Shown: piece after piece, positions 1 to 11,835 of the stretch
Position numbering within the stretch: the stretch's first letter is position 1
How the letters are laid out: the number at the start of each line of letters is the position of its first letter
Origin: Ophiosphaerella korrae
Lineage: Eukaryota; Ascomycota; Dothideomycetes; Pleosporales; Phaeosphaeriaceae
Assembly (NCBI GenBank): GCA_028456385.1
Contig: JALNQF010000184.1
Coordinates: forward strand, 1-64,000
Direction of reading: 5' to 3'
DNA length: 64,000 nucleotides
Notes under the pieces: model-generated
Told to the model about the DNA's origin: nothing
Databases searched by the model: none
Seen by the model: the letters and a program-made list of their open reading frames with translations, nothing else
Position numbers and translations under genes: made by a program

Positions 1-900
1 AGTACTTTAACGCGCATATAAAGACGCGCTAAGTAGGAGTATACTAGCTACTTATCTTAGATAGCTATAAGAGCTACTTTAACTAGGATTTTAAAAATTA
101 TTACTTTAAAAATAAAATCTTTACTCTTTATATACCTTCTTATTTATTATATATCTTCTAGCTACTTAATATAGTGTACTTCTTACTATTAAAGCGTAAG
201 TACTCTAATTATATATAGGACTTAGTATAGAAATATATATTCTATATTAATAAAGAAAGCTTCCTTCCTACCTTTAGAGACGCGTTTTTAGACGTATTTA
301 TAGAGGAAAACTATAAGAAGGCCTTTAAGGCTTTAGGACTTATCCCCTAGACGTGTAGTAAGTACTAGATTACCTTAACATACGCATTTATACCCTACTA
401 GGACCCTTACTACTAGAGACGCTATAGTAGTCGAAGACTCTAAGTAATACGCTTAAATTTAGGTCTTAGTTAAAGCTTGTAAAAGAATCCTTTATATAAT
501 CCCTTAAAACTATATATACTAGCCTCTCTTAGCTTATTAAAGGTACTAAACTACTACTACACTACAATGTACTCTAAGATACCTATATTAAAGAGCTTAA
601 AGAGTAAGTAGATAGGCTTACCTAGTAGAAATTGCGCAAAAGAAAGTAAATTCAGCACAGTAGTATAATAAAGTATAGAATAGGAGTAATATAGGTAGCT
701 GTAGAAGAGTTAAGAGGTACGTAGAGAGGGAAAAAAGCTCGTAGTAGGGGTAATTAGGAACAAGATTAGCTAGGTTAACAGCGCTGTAGGAACTGTAGGA
801 AGATAGGGCACAACGCGCGAACGTACCAAGAAGGTAAAGAAGAGACTTCTGAATCAGATAGTAGTGTTATAGTAGTAGGGAGTACTAAGTAAAGTTTGTT
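1..900 (+). mobile_element. RIP-degraded pogo/Fot1-type transposase relic (C-terminal part)
   Basis: No open frame survives, but forward-strand translation across stops reads like the C-terminal part of fungal pogo/Fot1 DDE transposases. Around 262-345 it gives FLPTFRDAFLDVFIEEN then KKAFKALGLIP, matching the family segment that ends in 'GF+AAGLVPFDPE'. Around 545-610 comes a helical stretch (KGTKLLLHYNV), and at 778-830 a zinc-knuckle-like CRRCRNCRKIGHNARTY close to the usual C-terminus. Stops are mostly TAG, as expected after C-to-T change in CAG. The N-terminal part lies outside the window. No terminal inverted repeat was recognised with confidence; a doubled GTCGGTTYCGGTGAT sequence at 927-975 could belong to the end. 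The family call is inferred from resemblance. Confidence 0.6.
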
Positions 901-1098
901 GTTGACCCTAAAGAGGTGGTGTTCGTAGTGCCAAGGAAAGTTGTCGGTTCCGGTGATTTGTCGGTTTCGGTGATAGAACACGTTAAGACTAATATATTAC
1001 GTAAAATTCTTCTGTCTTTCGCATTTACCACGTGGTTTTCTCTCTATTATTCTCAATGATAGATTTCAAATTACGCTCTACCGTAATTGACAAGATCA

Positions 1099-2712
1099 CT
1101 AGATGCGTTCAATCTCATCATCAGCGCCCAAAACACCCCTAGATTTCCCAAAGTTTTCGCTTTCAAACCCGCAACCCAGATTGCATGGTACTTGGTTCTC
1201 AAGATCTATGAAATCATTCTTTTCTTGATTATCTTTTCTATAGCGTCGCTGGTTGAGGCTGATATTAAGAACTGGGGGTTTCTCTTTCGGCTGTGACTTT
1301 TCCTTTTTAAATCGTTTTGAGAGATTTCGAATGCTTGCAAGCCTGGCTTCAAGGTAGGTCTTTCCAAAATGAGGTAGAAGGTTGTGATGGGCAAAGAACT
1401 GCCTAACAGTAGGCATACTAGAAGCAGCAACGCCTGCGAACATTTCAACATGCCTAAGGGACATCCATCAGTATCTTAGTGCCGCAAAAACAATAATTTG
1501 GGGGTCTCACGTCCAGAGGTACACATAGCTAGATTTCCAGTTGAAGTCCCTGGTATTCTTTTCGAGGTTAACCCTGTAATAAATATTCACTGTTGACGCA
1601 ACTGTAGCACTAAGTAAAAGAAGAGTAAGCCTTGGTGGTATATGTAGGGAGAATAAGTGAGACGTAATCTTACAGTACTCCTGTGATGAACACGAACATG
1701 ACACCAATTTTCCTTGCCAACGGAAGGTGTAATTGCCAGACAGCCAGCATTGGGAGGATGAGTAAAAAGCAATCTACTATCATTCCAATGACACCTATAG
1801 CGGTGGAAAATTCTGGAGTCTTTCGAAAGCGCCAAGATGTGAGCGCGTCGAGTCTAGATTCACCTGGCCGTGGGCTACTTAGTACAAGGCTAGCGACTAA
1901 AACAACAGTGTAGGAGACCCCAGATACCGTGACTCCGATATATATACCTATTCTGACAAATCGCAGAACTTTGAATAGGTAGTAGTATTGTATGAAGAGG
2001 CTGATTTTGATAAGCCCTAGAGCTAGTGGTAGCATTACGACAAGGATGTAAAAACGCTATCTTGGTATGAGCCTCTTGCCAAATAGATGTATAGACGGAT
2101 AATTATATTTGCGTACGGTGATTTGCGCTTCGCCAAACATATTGTCTAGGCTTACATCCCAATTATGTTTGCCTACTGAACCGTCGATGCACCCTGAAGA
2201 TAATTAGTTGTTAGATATGTATCATGTTGGTTGTACACACCCCAGACTATTGCCACATAGCAGATAATACTGCATAACTTAATCCTAAAGTCAGCTCTCC
2301 TGTTTCCTGTTGAGTTAGGAAAGGTTAAATGTGCTTACAAAGCCTAGAACAATTGATACTAGACAATGTTTTAGTTTGGAAGTTAGAATTAGAACTAGCC
2401 TTGAGTTTAATACTTACAATCATCCCATTTCCATTTCTTCGCAATAATAAGTTTCGTGTACATACGAACCGTAAAACAAATCAAAGCGAGACCAAAAAAG
2501 GTTGTTGTAACACCGAGAATAACTGGAGCTCGAGTTGGGGGATTATCAAAATTTGGATGGATGCCTGGTGGTGGCGGTTGACTGGGTATACTTTTCCACA
2601 ATTCCGGTGGGATATTTCGCAGAAACCTGCTATCATTGTCGGCCATCACTGCTAGACTTAGTATAGATTCAAAATCAAGATTACTTCTTTTCACGTCGGA
2701 TCTGTTCTCCAC
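1099..2712 (-). CDS. Pth11-like rhodopsin-domain integral membrane protein
   Basis: Six exons: 2418-2712, 2241-2294, 2117-2193, 1674-2056, 1511-1609 and 1099-1453, giving about 420 aa in frame. The protein has the fungal-specific seven-helix 'rhodopsin' layout (SAT5/Pth11-like integral membrane family). A Pro-rich N-terminus with PTRAP leads into helix 1 (VILGVTTTFFGLALICFTVRM) and KKWKWDD, then a loop with KHNWDV, then LPLALGLIKISLFIQYYYLF. FVFITGVL and YRVNL follow, and the family-typical VEMFAGVAASSMPTV sits near residue 305. The tail is long, basic and cytoplasmic. Relatives include plasma-membrane sensors of plant or surface cues, but most have no known ligand. Exon 2 is the least certain: its acceptor was chosen because nearer AG sites break frame or create a stop. 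Start taken at MENRSDV; an in-frame Met 22 codons later is possible. Confidence 0.72.
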
Positions 2713-3833
2713 GGCGTTTATGGGCTACCATACAATGCGTGTGCAAAAAGGTGACAAAATAAATATGTTGCCTAGAGACAAATCTCACGGCGGTCAACTA
2801 TTAAATCGGGCCCTTGGTGTGTCTCTTCTCGAAGTAGAATGCCTGCAGATTCAGTGAAGTGAGGTCGGTCTCCGAAGTTATTAAACATATGACTGTGTCA
2901 AGGAATACATGTTGTGTAACCTCTACTTCGGAGCCCCCGTCACCAATGGTGGTAATGTATCAACGAGGTAGTGAGTTAGTGTCCACATAAGATATGACAA
3001 GACATAATAAAATAGTGTAGATGCCAAGGATAAGATGATGCACGTAAGACAGTTCCCTGGATGAAAGAATACTAGAATACTATGTCCCCCCAACCCCCCC
3101 CCCCCCCCCAACAATACCAGTGGGGCCCGAACAAGGAGGCTACGCCACTGGAAATGGGTGTGTGATTTACCAAATAATTTGTCAACAGTCAGTATGTTAG
3201 CAGCTAGGTTTAGAAAAAACGCGCTCATGCTCGTAAGCACACTACAGCTAAGCTGAAATGTAGCACACAAATCTAGAATCTTGAACTTGTGCGGGCTGTG
3301 CGCATATCCCTGTGTGGGAGTCTCACCGGTAAAACTTTATAGGGGGCCATAGTAGTGCCCAATAAACGCATTTGGGGCCGGCCCGTTCGATTATACCTAA
3401 CACTGGAGAAATGATAATGAATCACAGTAGGTTGGGGCGCAAAAATTGTAGTTTAGTTTTTGGTGGATGAAGCGAAGGGAACACCGCGACATTGACGTAA
3501 ATCCCGGCATCTCAGTTACACAACTGACGGACCTGCGTGCGGCCGAGCAATACCAGCATTATATACCTTAAAGTTGCGATTCTTTCGGCTAGAGTTTCCC
3601 AACAATCACCAGCCACGGAATAAAACTAGGGCCAATAGCCACAGTAACATAGTCTATAAACTGTGCACGTTAAAGTCATTGCAACAAGCGAAGTTGTCAC
3701 TGGATCTTCGACCAATTCATCTCGCCATATATATCCCTCGAGAACCCTTCAATATCACCGCAGACAATTACAACAGATCAGAGGAACGCAACATAAGCAT
3801 ACAATCGTACAAAAGCACCGCCTGAATAAGCAA
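2713..3833. other. Intergenic stretch with poly-C tract
   Basis: About 1.1 kb between the 5' end of the rhodopsin-like gene and the 3' end of the transcription-factor gene. A C-rich homopolymer run lies at about 3086-3109. Open frames here (up to 115 codons on the reverse strand, running through the poly-C tract) have no family resemblance and no plausible splice pattern, so no gene is called. Confidence 0.6.
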
Positions 3834-6132
3834 CTAAGCAGCAGGGTCCAAGAACCCATCCAAAGCGTCATACCCCAAAGGCCTGAACAACTCGTTGCTC
3901 AGGTCCGCACCGCTACTCCCCAATAAGCCCTCAAAGTTCTCGAAGGCTGTGTCAAAGTTCAGCCAATCGGGAGATGGCTCTGTGAACTCGAAACCACCCG
4001 GTGGAGCCTGCAGAGGTACTCTATCGGCTCTCTCGCTGCTAGTGGGATGTTGACCAGGAGTCAAGGCCGGGATGGGGTTGAGCAGCCTCGCCATCGGGGT
4101 TGAGGGGTGAGAAGGATGTTGAAGGCGTGGATCTATTTGATTGTCGAGCGAAGCCTGAGACCAATGCTGAGATGCAGGTGATGGTAGGGCGTTCATGTGG
4201 GTGGCTATAGGTGTTGGTGGCTCAGTCTTTGTTTCATTTACACGTAGTTCGGCGGAGACGGTAGCTGGTGTGTTTACGGCGTTTGTAGTGCGTCCAGCTG
4301 CATTGCTTAATACAGCACGACCAAGGTCTGCCATTGTGCCGGCCGACCACCACGCATTCCGTAGGCGGTCAAGAAGGCGAACGCATTGTTTCAGCTCCTC
4401 CGTTGCGCGGTTGACGTGAACCTTGAGGCGGCGAGAGCGGAAATGACGATATACTACACTGAGAGCTACACCTAATGCATAGGGCACAATAGGGAGCGGT
4501 GGAAGCATTTCTGGAGATTCTGCATTGAGAAGATGGATAACTCGTGTTGCAGAGAGACTTTGACGGACGTAGGATGGGCTGGATTTCACCGGTGCATTGA
4601 TGGAAAGGGATTTGTGAGCCGCCATGCACATGGTGTGATGGAAAACCGAGAGAAGACCTAACAACGCTTAGCTATAAATACTTATCTCAGAATCGAACGT
4701 ACTCATAATAGGGCCCTCTAGCTTGTCTTCGCCGTCTCCCACCATCTCTTCGAAGCCTAGGAAGTCATCACCTTCCCATCCTGTTTCTTCCGCTGATCGC
4801 CCAGGCCTGTAGTAATCAATGACTTTATCCAACATCTCCGATATCTGCAGCCAGATACCAAATGGACTTGACCTCTTCTCGGGATCCGATGGTAACTGCC
4901 TTAAGCTGTTGTCTCGGTCGTGCATGAGCAAAGGGCGACCATTCATACAAGCATTAATCTTGTCGAGGCTCCACAAACACCAGAAGACATCTTCGAGATT
5001 GCCTTGTGATTCTGAGCTCTGATTCTTCCACTGATGCCCAAATTGCAGGCCGAAGGTATGCGCGTGATGGATGGCTTGTGCAAGATGCATCGAGGCCTGC
5101 TCAGCTCCGTCTGGTCCTTCGCAATGCAAAGATATCAACGCCAATATTTGGATTAGAACAACACGATTCTTCTCCAATTTAGCTTCAATCCCAATAATGA
5201 CTGCATGATACAGCCTCTGAGAAAAGTCCCTCGGGGTCAGCAGTTGCTGGTCTTCATTGAGGATGAGGGCCTTTTCTGCGTCTGCATGCTTTGAAGCAAC
5301 GATACATATCGCTTGCATCAATATTCTTGGTTCCTTACCATGTTCGTACTGCTCTAGGAACAGCTCTTGGTCGACAAGCGGGAGAAGTGGGTTGACGTAA
5401 GCGAAGTAAATATCCAGGAGAATATCTTGACTTTTGCGTGGAGGCAATATATCTACACCTACAGCGTCTAAGTACTGTTGGAGGGCTTTGGAGACTTTCA
5501 CCTCTTGAGTGGAGGAGTGCGGACCTGTCTCACTGATACGCGAAGAAGCTGAGCCAGCTTGCGTTGATACTGGTCTCGTGGCCCTTTCTTCGATCCACTG
5601 ACCAATTGGTGGGATACTAGGTGATTGAGCTGGCTTGCCACGTTCATTGTGGACTTGTTCTCGTAAAACAGCTTCTGGATTCAGATAGCCGAGGAAATTG
5701 GGAGGCGTTTGTGAAGCATGTGAATCTGCAACTGGGCTCTGGGGTGGCGGTGCCATGGTGGCATGAGGATAGCCATGACTGTGAGTATCAAGGCGAGCCG
5801 CTCTGGGGTCATGAGAATGATGTCCACTAGGAGCATAGGCATGAGGGTCAGATGTGGGATTGGGTACGTGTCCGCTTTGGGTAGAGCTTCCGTCCTGGCT
5901 ATGGCATTAATGGAGACAGCCACGCCCTTCAGCGCGTCCAATACTCACTTCCTCACCATCAAACGTATGACTACATCTCTTGCGACGCTTCTTGCACGAC
6001 TCGCACGCGCGGTGGACTCCTGAGGCATGTGTCAGCACCTGGTCGCTTCGGCGGTCGCCATACTACCTAGTACGGACGTTTGCGCTTGCGGAAGTATTCG
6101 TTATTGGCAGCAAAGGTGATCATAGACGACAT
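3834..6132 (-). CDS. Zinc-cluster fungal transcription factor with atypical half zinc cluster
   Basis: Four exons: 6078-6132, 5949-6019, 4703-5894 and 3834-4657, giving 713 aa. The N-terminus is FRKRKRVHRACESCKKRRKRC, with a basic segment and the first half of a Zn2Cys6 cluster (C24-x2-C27-x6-C34). A low-complexity linker rich in His, Pro and Ser follows, and from about residue 175 the fungal-specific transcription factor domain (ILPPRKSQDILLDIYFAYVNPLLPLVDQ, later CLWSLDKINACMNGRP and the region LLSVFHHTMCMAAHKSL). The 48-nt intron at 4655-4702 region was placed with a GTACGT donor, because an alternative GTATTT donor would leave only 24 nt. The second cysteine triad of the cluster is not visible after the first intron. 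Probably a nuclear DNA-binding regulator; target genes cannot be told from sequence. Confidence 0.82.
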
Positions 6133-7506
6133 AATGGAGTTTAATCGGGGGCTTAGGGGCAATTTGACGCGCGATTGGAAGCTCGCGGGAGGCTTGTTGT
6201 CTTTTTACGAGGCCAGCAAGATTGATTGGAGCCGTGACCATGTTCTCACGTGACCCCGTTTTGTTCCCCGCGTTCTCTGGATGCGCTAGCCCGGAGGTTT
6301 GACCTCAATCGGCAAAACGGCCATGCATCTGCTGCGGGTCCACTTACGTCGCCTTACTGAGGACGGTTCTATTCACTTCTCGTACACGATGCCCAGTTTG
6401 CCTTTTGACATATGGCCTATCAGCTTTGAATAGGTCGACGGCCACAACACTATGTTGTCGATCCTTCGCAATGTCTCGCAGTACCTCTGCATCTGTGTTG
6501 ACATGCTCTTTTATTTTGTTCTTCAAGAATGTACCATTGAGCTGCACTACAGTGCAATTAATTCTCATAGCCGGCCTCGGTATGAATTCATCCATGTTCC
6601 CATGCAGTTCACTCGTTTCTCGATGGACGGCACGTGTGCCATTTTCCGTTGAGTTCAGTTCTCGGATCCTATATCAGCTGATGTGCTCACGTCAGTTCAC
6701 AGCTAAGTGCCACTTATAGAGCAGTATCACAAAGAGTTGAAAGTCCCCTCACTAAAAGTTGCGAACAAAAGGCTGAATGAGAATGGTGGCCGTTATGGAC
6801 GAAGGAGCATTTCCACTCGTGCGAATCTCTTCATGACCCGTCCAAGTTGCTATATCTGAAACAGGTACGTACTTTCTTGGGCATTGGGCAGAATGATCGG
6901 CCACCATATTTCGTCAAATTGCCCCAATTTACACACGACACTGAGCTCGTAGACTTAGCTATTGATTGCTCGGCTCGAGAGATATCGGTCAATTGGCGCA
7001 AAACATTTTCTACGCTCTTTTTAGAACAGAACTCTATTGCCCTCGCCCACGAAAAGAAAAATAAAAAGAATTCGTATGACCTCACGCTAGAGCTTATCAC
7101 TAACACGTATTTGATTGGCGATAAGCAATATACGGGCATCTGAAACCCTGGAATGCAAAGAACAAGAAACGCATGCTTAACGAGCACCCTTTGATGACTG
7201 AGAATGATGTTGTCGATAGCATGAAATCCAAAGATCTTGCGAGTCGACTTCGGAAAGAGAAGATGGTCGAGCTACAAGATGATGATATTAACGAGGAAGA
7301 AGTTGTGCCTGGGAGCTGCGCGGATAATTATAATTATCTATACCTTCTACAATGGCCAAATACCAGCGCAGATCAGCGGATTATTATAAAAGATAGTTCG
7401 CACGTCTTTCGCACATGCACCATCCTTTGACACACATTCTCAATATGATATCGATAGCACCATATAATAAACGCAGAAAAAGCCTAATCTTGTGCCGTTA
7501 ATCCTC
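6133..7506. other. Intergenic region upstream of the zinc-cluster gene
   Basis: About 1.4 kb between divergently unrelated reverse-strand genes. It should contain the promoter of the transcription-factor gene (6.13-6.3 kb, rich in CACGTG/CACGTGAC-like words near 6240-6260) and the terminator region of the NADAR gene. Several short open frames exist on both strands at 6.35-7.43 kb (up to 118 codons). None resembles a family I know and none joins into a longer spliced frame; a decayed gene cannot be excluded. Confidence 0.5.
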
Positions 7507-8196
7507 CTACTTCTTTCCTGCACCCCCATCCTCCTTCTCCTTCTCCTTCTCCTCCCTCAACCGCGTCCTAACCCTCATTAACGCCACCCCCAACAAATTC
7601 AACCCCCATCGCTTCCTATCCGCCAATCTTGCATCCCCCACCGCAAACCCCACCCCCCAAATCCTATCAAACCGACTCGCCTCCACCAACTCCCTCTCCC
7701 CAGTCTCCAACAACAGCCCCCTCAACCGCTCCGCATCCGCACTGACCGTAAACTTGTGGTAATTCCCTTGCTCCACAATATTCACCTTGTGCGCGTTCCA
7801 CACCGCGGGATCAAAGTTCTCCACCATGCGTCCTAGCGCCTTGTGCTCTTTAGGATCGTGCGTTGCGAGCATTTTGGTCGCGGCGCTGGCGTCAGAGAAG
7901 AGTAGGGCTTTTTGTACCATCATCCACATTTCGGCGGTGGCGTAGGTGTTGCCGTCGATGGTGAAGGGACATTCGTACCATTGGCCTAGGAAACCGTTTT
8001 CTTGGTGGGCATGCCAGAAGTAGACAGGTTGGGTGTCTGGGCCTGCCATAGTGCTGGCTGTAGTAGATGGTGTTGCGGGTATTTTTGGTTTGGTTGATTT
8101 GTGGAGTGACTTGCCGAGACTGGATGTAGCGGGTGACTTATTTTGGGATTGCTTTGTTTTTGAAATGCGCTTTGCTTTGGGGAGCTTAGGCGGCAT
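7507..8196 (-). CDS. NADAR (YbiA/DUF1768) domain protein
   Basis: Single exon, 229 aa. A basic, Ser/Thr/Lys-rich N-terminus of about 55 residues precedes a full NADAR domain. Hallmarks in order: YFWHAHQENGFLGQWYECPF, YATAEMWMMVQKALLF, LGRMVENFDPAVWN, IVEQGNYHKF, LLLETGERELVEAS, DRIWGVGFAVGD and WGLNLLGVALMRVR. NADAR proteins bind ADP-ribose-like groups; bacterial YbiA removes the N-glycosidic bond in damaged riboflavin precursors, and other members hydrolyse ADP-ribosyl-guanosine. The activity of fungal versions is inferred. The C-terminus ends in a Glu/Lys repeat (EKEKEKE) encoded by a TTC/CTT microsatellite at about 7530-7560. The first Met gives a lysine-rich, possibly nuclear-directed leader; the internal Met just before PVYFWH would give the bare domain. 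Confidence 0.9.
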   Translation of the reverse strand: MPPKLPKAKRISKTKQSQNKSPATSSLGKSLHKSTKPKIPATPSTTASTMAGPDTQPVYFWHAHQENGFLGQWYECPFTIDGNTYATAEMWMMVQKALLFSDASAATKMLATHDPKEHKALGRMVENFDPAVWNAHKVNIVEQGNYHKFTVSADAERLRGLLLETGERELVEASRFDRIWGVGFAVGDARLADRKRWGLNLLGVALMRVRTRLREEKEKEKEDGGAGKK

Positions 8197-8778
8197 TTTA
8201 TGTTGATGAGTAGATCTTCACGTGGGGAGAAAATTGCGTTCGTTGTTGTGTTTTGGCTGAGTCTTTCTGAAAACTTGGGTGGTCTCGCAAGAGTTGAGTT
8301 GGATGTCGATATCTGTACACTTGTGCGTGACTATAAGCGTAGCTGTAGCCTACCGCGGCCGAGCAATTTGGCGATGAGTCACAAAATAGCGCTCCGCCCT
8401 TTTCAACATAACATGCCGCCTTTCAAAAGCACCAAATAGTGATAGCTTGCTATTGACCATTACCTTTGAATCCCACTCTAATTCACAAACCATACAGCGC
8501 AACAAGCTCGTAGCCAATGATTCAACGTAGCCCAACGTAACCTACCACGTCGCTCATGATATTCAACACGCTTTCAATATGTGCTCATGCTTTGGAGAAT
8601 AATTTGGGTATGCGGCCTCATGTCTTCCCTTCTCAAATGCAACGCTGAACAGGCTGTAAAGTGCTTCAATCGTCATAGACACATGTTACCTCATTTACAG
8701 ATTTTCAAGATCCTCCCCAAGAGTTGCTTACTACATGAACAGCTGTGTAACAAAAAAACCGAGTTGCTTGTTGCGTGT
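8197..8778. other. Intergenic: NADAR promoter side and AP-2 alpha 3' side
   Basis: About 580 bp separate the NADAR start from the AP-2 alpha stop. No conserved coding segment is seen. The word TAGC(A)/GCGGCCGAGCAA near 8355 recurs at about 3540 (GCGGCCGAGCAATACC), but this is short and may be chance. Confidence 0.45.
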
Positions 8779-11700
8779 TTAAGCCATGCCCTCGATACCT
8801 TGTGATAATCGGTCCTCCATGGCCTTGATCAACACCGGTGGGACAGCTTCGTCAGTGGCGCGAATCGTGATGCGAAACATCTGTATATTGTTAGTGATTA
8901 GGCACATTGCAATGGTATATTCTTGACTTACTTGGGTATCAAAGTTTGGTTCTAATCTCAACAGGCATCCAAACTTGCCACCCTCGCTTGTGTGCAACAC
9001 TGTTGCGCCGACAATGTTCTTCGCGTTTGGATCAACACCACTGACTATACCCCACTTAAAGCCTGCAACTACCTTCTTAACGAAGTCGCCGTTCATAGTC
9101 TTATTCTTGCCAGTCAGGCCAAAGATACTTTGCGCTTCGCGTGGTGCCCCGCCAATCTGCTTCCACCGCTTGAAGAAATCTTCTGCGCTTAGTTCCGCCC
9201 CTTCCTGATACTTGTGGAGTAAGACTGGGAGTTGCAAGGTGACAGCTTGCAATGCACCTGCAAGGTACGATATACGGATCGTTGGAGGCTCTACAAAGAC
9301 ATTTTTACATTCAAACATGATGGTCTGTTGCGTCTGTCCCTCGGGTGATATTGTTGTGTCTGGGAGACCTTTGATATCTGACTTCAAGGTATCGGCGGAC
9401 CGATTATCAAGGATTGTGCCAAAGGAACCCATTGGAAATGATGACTTGTTAGTGAAGTAGAATATAAGGGCACCCAACTGCCCTCTGTATTCCGTTCGTA
9501 AACCGACTTGTATCTGCTGGTCCTCGTAGAGCACACCTTCGCCGCGAAGAAGTAGTCGATTGTACCCAACCTCCCAATCTGGACTGAGATGTGCAGCGCT
9601 GGCAAGATTTGGAGCCTTTACCACCTTGCTGGTATCCATATTTAGATCCAGTCCGTCAAGATCACTTGAGATTGAACTGAGACCATTGGCACCATTAGCC
9701 GAGGCAGCATTATTAGCTTTTTGTACGGGTTCCGTAAAACTTCGCTTCACGCCAGCACCAGCGGTCGTGTTCTGTCGTGACAAACCTAACTCTTTCAGAT
9801 CCGAATTCGCGTCTTTCCCACCGACCACCCATGTCCGTTTGTCACTAGTGGTGGCATGCTTTTGGTGCAATCGTGAAAGCAGTGCTGAGGTTCGTTCGGG
9901 GTATGGTGGCATCTCATCGCATACGGTACGTAATAAATCATCTGTTGGCATCGTTGCAAGGGCGAGATACTCGCACGCTCTTTGTTGGAGTTCCGAGTCG
10001 AGGGAATGGCTATAGACGCGGAAGGCCTGGAGTAGTTGAGGTTTGATTTCGGGGAATAAGTTGACATATTTGACGTAACTCGATAATAGTATCGCCCTTG
10101 TGCTCCCGGAGCAGCCTCGCATTTTTGCACTCAGCGCCATAAATTGTTCGATCGGGTTGCATCCTTTACTATCCGCAATTAGATGACCGAATTCTCCGAG
10201 TAGATATCCGCCAATCTTTACAAGCGTCTCGTGGCAATCCGATTTGATGTACTGTAGGATAGTCTGGGCAGCATATATCTGCAGCTCTTCGTTGTTTGTG
10301 ACAATCTGGATAACTCTTTGCCAAACTTCGTCGCTCACGTGGTCACCTGCCATTGCAATCAGCCGCAGTGATATGTCAACGTACCACTGCACGTCAGTCG
10401 CGTATTTTTCTGTCAGAATTGCAATCTTTAGGACCATCTCTTCTCTTATAGCGTAGTCTGCGGACTGTAGATATCGTAATAATTCGTTCACAATCGCTTG
10501 GGCGTTGGTTGGATCACACATGCTGTACAGGAGGTCCAGGCCTTGTCTACGCACACTGATATCTCTGTCTCGTAGTGATCCAATGATGATTGCCTGGTGT
10601 TTCTTGATGGGATCCAGTGTTTCTGATCGCGCAGCCAGATGGGTCATGGCTTCTAAGCCCAGGTATCGTACATTGGTTTCTCTGGAAGCGATGAATTTGC
10701 CCAAGCGTTGTGATATCTGGACCATGAGATCCTGTTCGGTATCAAGATGGATTACAAGGTTGATGGCTTCGAACAAGACGGCATTCTGGGCGTTATTCTG
10801 TTGCACGTTTTTTGGCATGTCCAAGGCGGAGTCCATTATCTTTTGTAGTGCCTCGCGAATAAGATTTCGGATGTGCGAATCCTCTGTTCTTGTCAGTGCA
10901 AATCATATGAGTTGTTCGAGGCATACAGACCAGGTGGTGGATAGTATTGCAGCAGCTTGAGAAGCTTTACCAGGATCCATGGACAAGGGACCTTATAGTA
11001 ATAATAACCATCAGAGCACTCGTTGTCCACTACGATACGCTTCAGCCTGTTGGCGGCCTTCACGTAGCTGCCCTTGTATTGTTCTGTGTTATCCTGAACA
11101 AGGGCCGTAACCAGCGATGTGACAGAGAGAGCCACGCCCATATCTGGGTCCTCCATCAGGGCTATTATGCGTTCTGCCCATTCGTGTTGTATGATATCGG
11201 GGTGCTTTCGGTACAAGCGCAGGAGGGTCAAAGCAGCCTTCTTCTTGACGAATGCTTTGGATGTCCTGGTTTGCGTCAGCTCAGTCTTACATATTCGACA
11301 CTGTCTACACTGACGGTGATATTAATAATCGATGTACTTCTGCGCTCAGCGACTCTCCTAGCTCCTTGCCGCCAACGTTGGCGATCGCATGCAGTGCTAA
11401 GCAGTTGTTGAGCTCATTGTGATCGAGCAAGTCCTTCCGTATGCTGTTGACGACCAGGTGTATTAATTCGTGTTCTTCGTGTAGAAATAGGGTGACAGCG
11501 AGGTATCCGATCTGCTTTTCCGAGTATTTGGTAGCCGAGATAAGGTTCACGGCTTCGAGATGACCGAAATCAACGTTCCAGCCGAGGATGTATATGTACA
11601 GGAGCTTGCAGACGTATTTCTTTCTCGAGTAGCCGTTCATGCCGCCATCTCTGAACTTTTGGCGGATGTTGGCCAGCTCCTTGTTGATGCGCTTCTCCTC

Positions 11701-11835
11701 AAGCTCGCGAGCTCGAGCATTTCTCAGGTCTGCGATGAACGACACCAACCCTCGCATGGTTGGCACATTGCCCGTCTCCTTCCGGCTGAAGAGTCCACCG
11801 CCGGCGCTCGAGGCCATCTTGGAGGGGAGAGACAT
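8779..11835 (-). CDS. APL3: AP-2 complex subunit alpha (alpha-adaptin)
   Basis: Four exons: 11315-11835, 10931-11265, 8932-10883 and 8779-8880, giving 969 aa, the normal length for alpha-adaptin. The N-terminal trunk begins with MRGLVSFIADLRNARARELE and continues through the helical solenoid (EKQIGYLAVTLFLHEEHELI, HAIANVGGKELGE, FVKKKAALTLLRLYRKHPDI, NVQQNNAQNAVLFEAINLVI). A hinge carries a low-complexity NNAASANGANG stretch. The C-terminal appendage follows, with a beta sandwich (YNRLLLRGEGVLYEDQQIQV) and a platform (DFFKRWKQIGG). The protein links PIP2-rich plasma membrane, cargo and clathrin in endocytosis. The last intron (8881-8931) is 51 nt without a stop, so an unspliced reading also stays open; splicing gives NFDTQ-MFRITIRATDE, which matches the family. 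The start was set at MSLPSKMASSAGG; an in-frame Met at 12003 would add 56 unlikely residues. Confidence 0.95.

Noticed and set aside
2923..3270. 115-codon reverse frame with hydrophobic stretches
   Set aside because: It runs through the poly-C tract (Gly-rich LGGGGGLGG), has no family resemblance and no joining exons.
4660..4683. 24-nt intron (GTATTT donor) in the transcription-factor gene
   Set aside because: A GTACGT donor 24 nt upstream gives a normal 48-nt intron with the same acceptor and correct phase.
6831..7430. Open frames on both strands at 6.8-7.4 kb
   Set aside because: Frames of 85-118 codons overlap each other on opposite strands and none has a recognisable motif or consistent splice extension.
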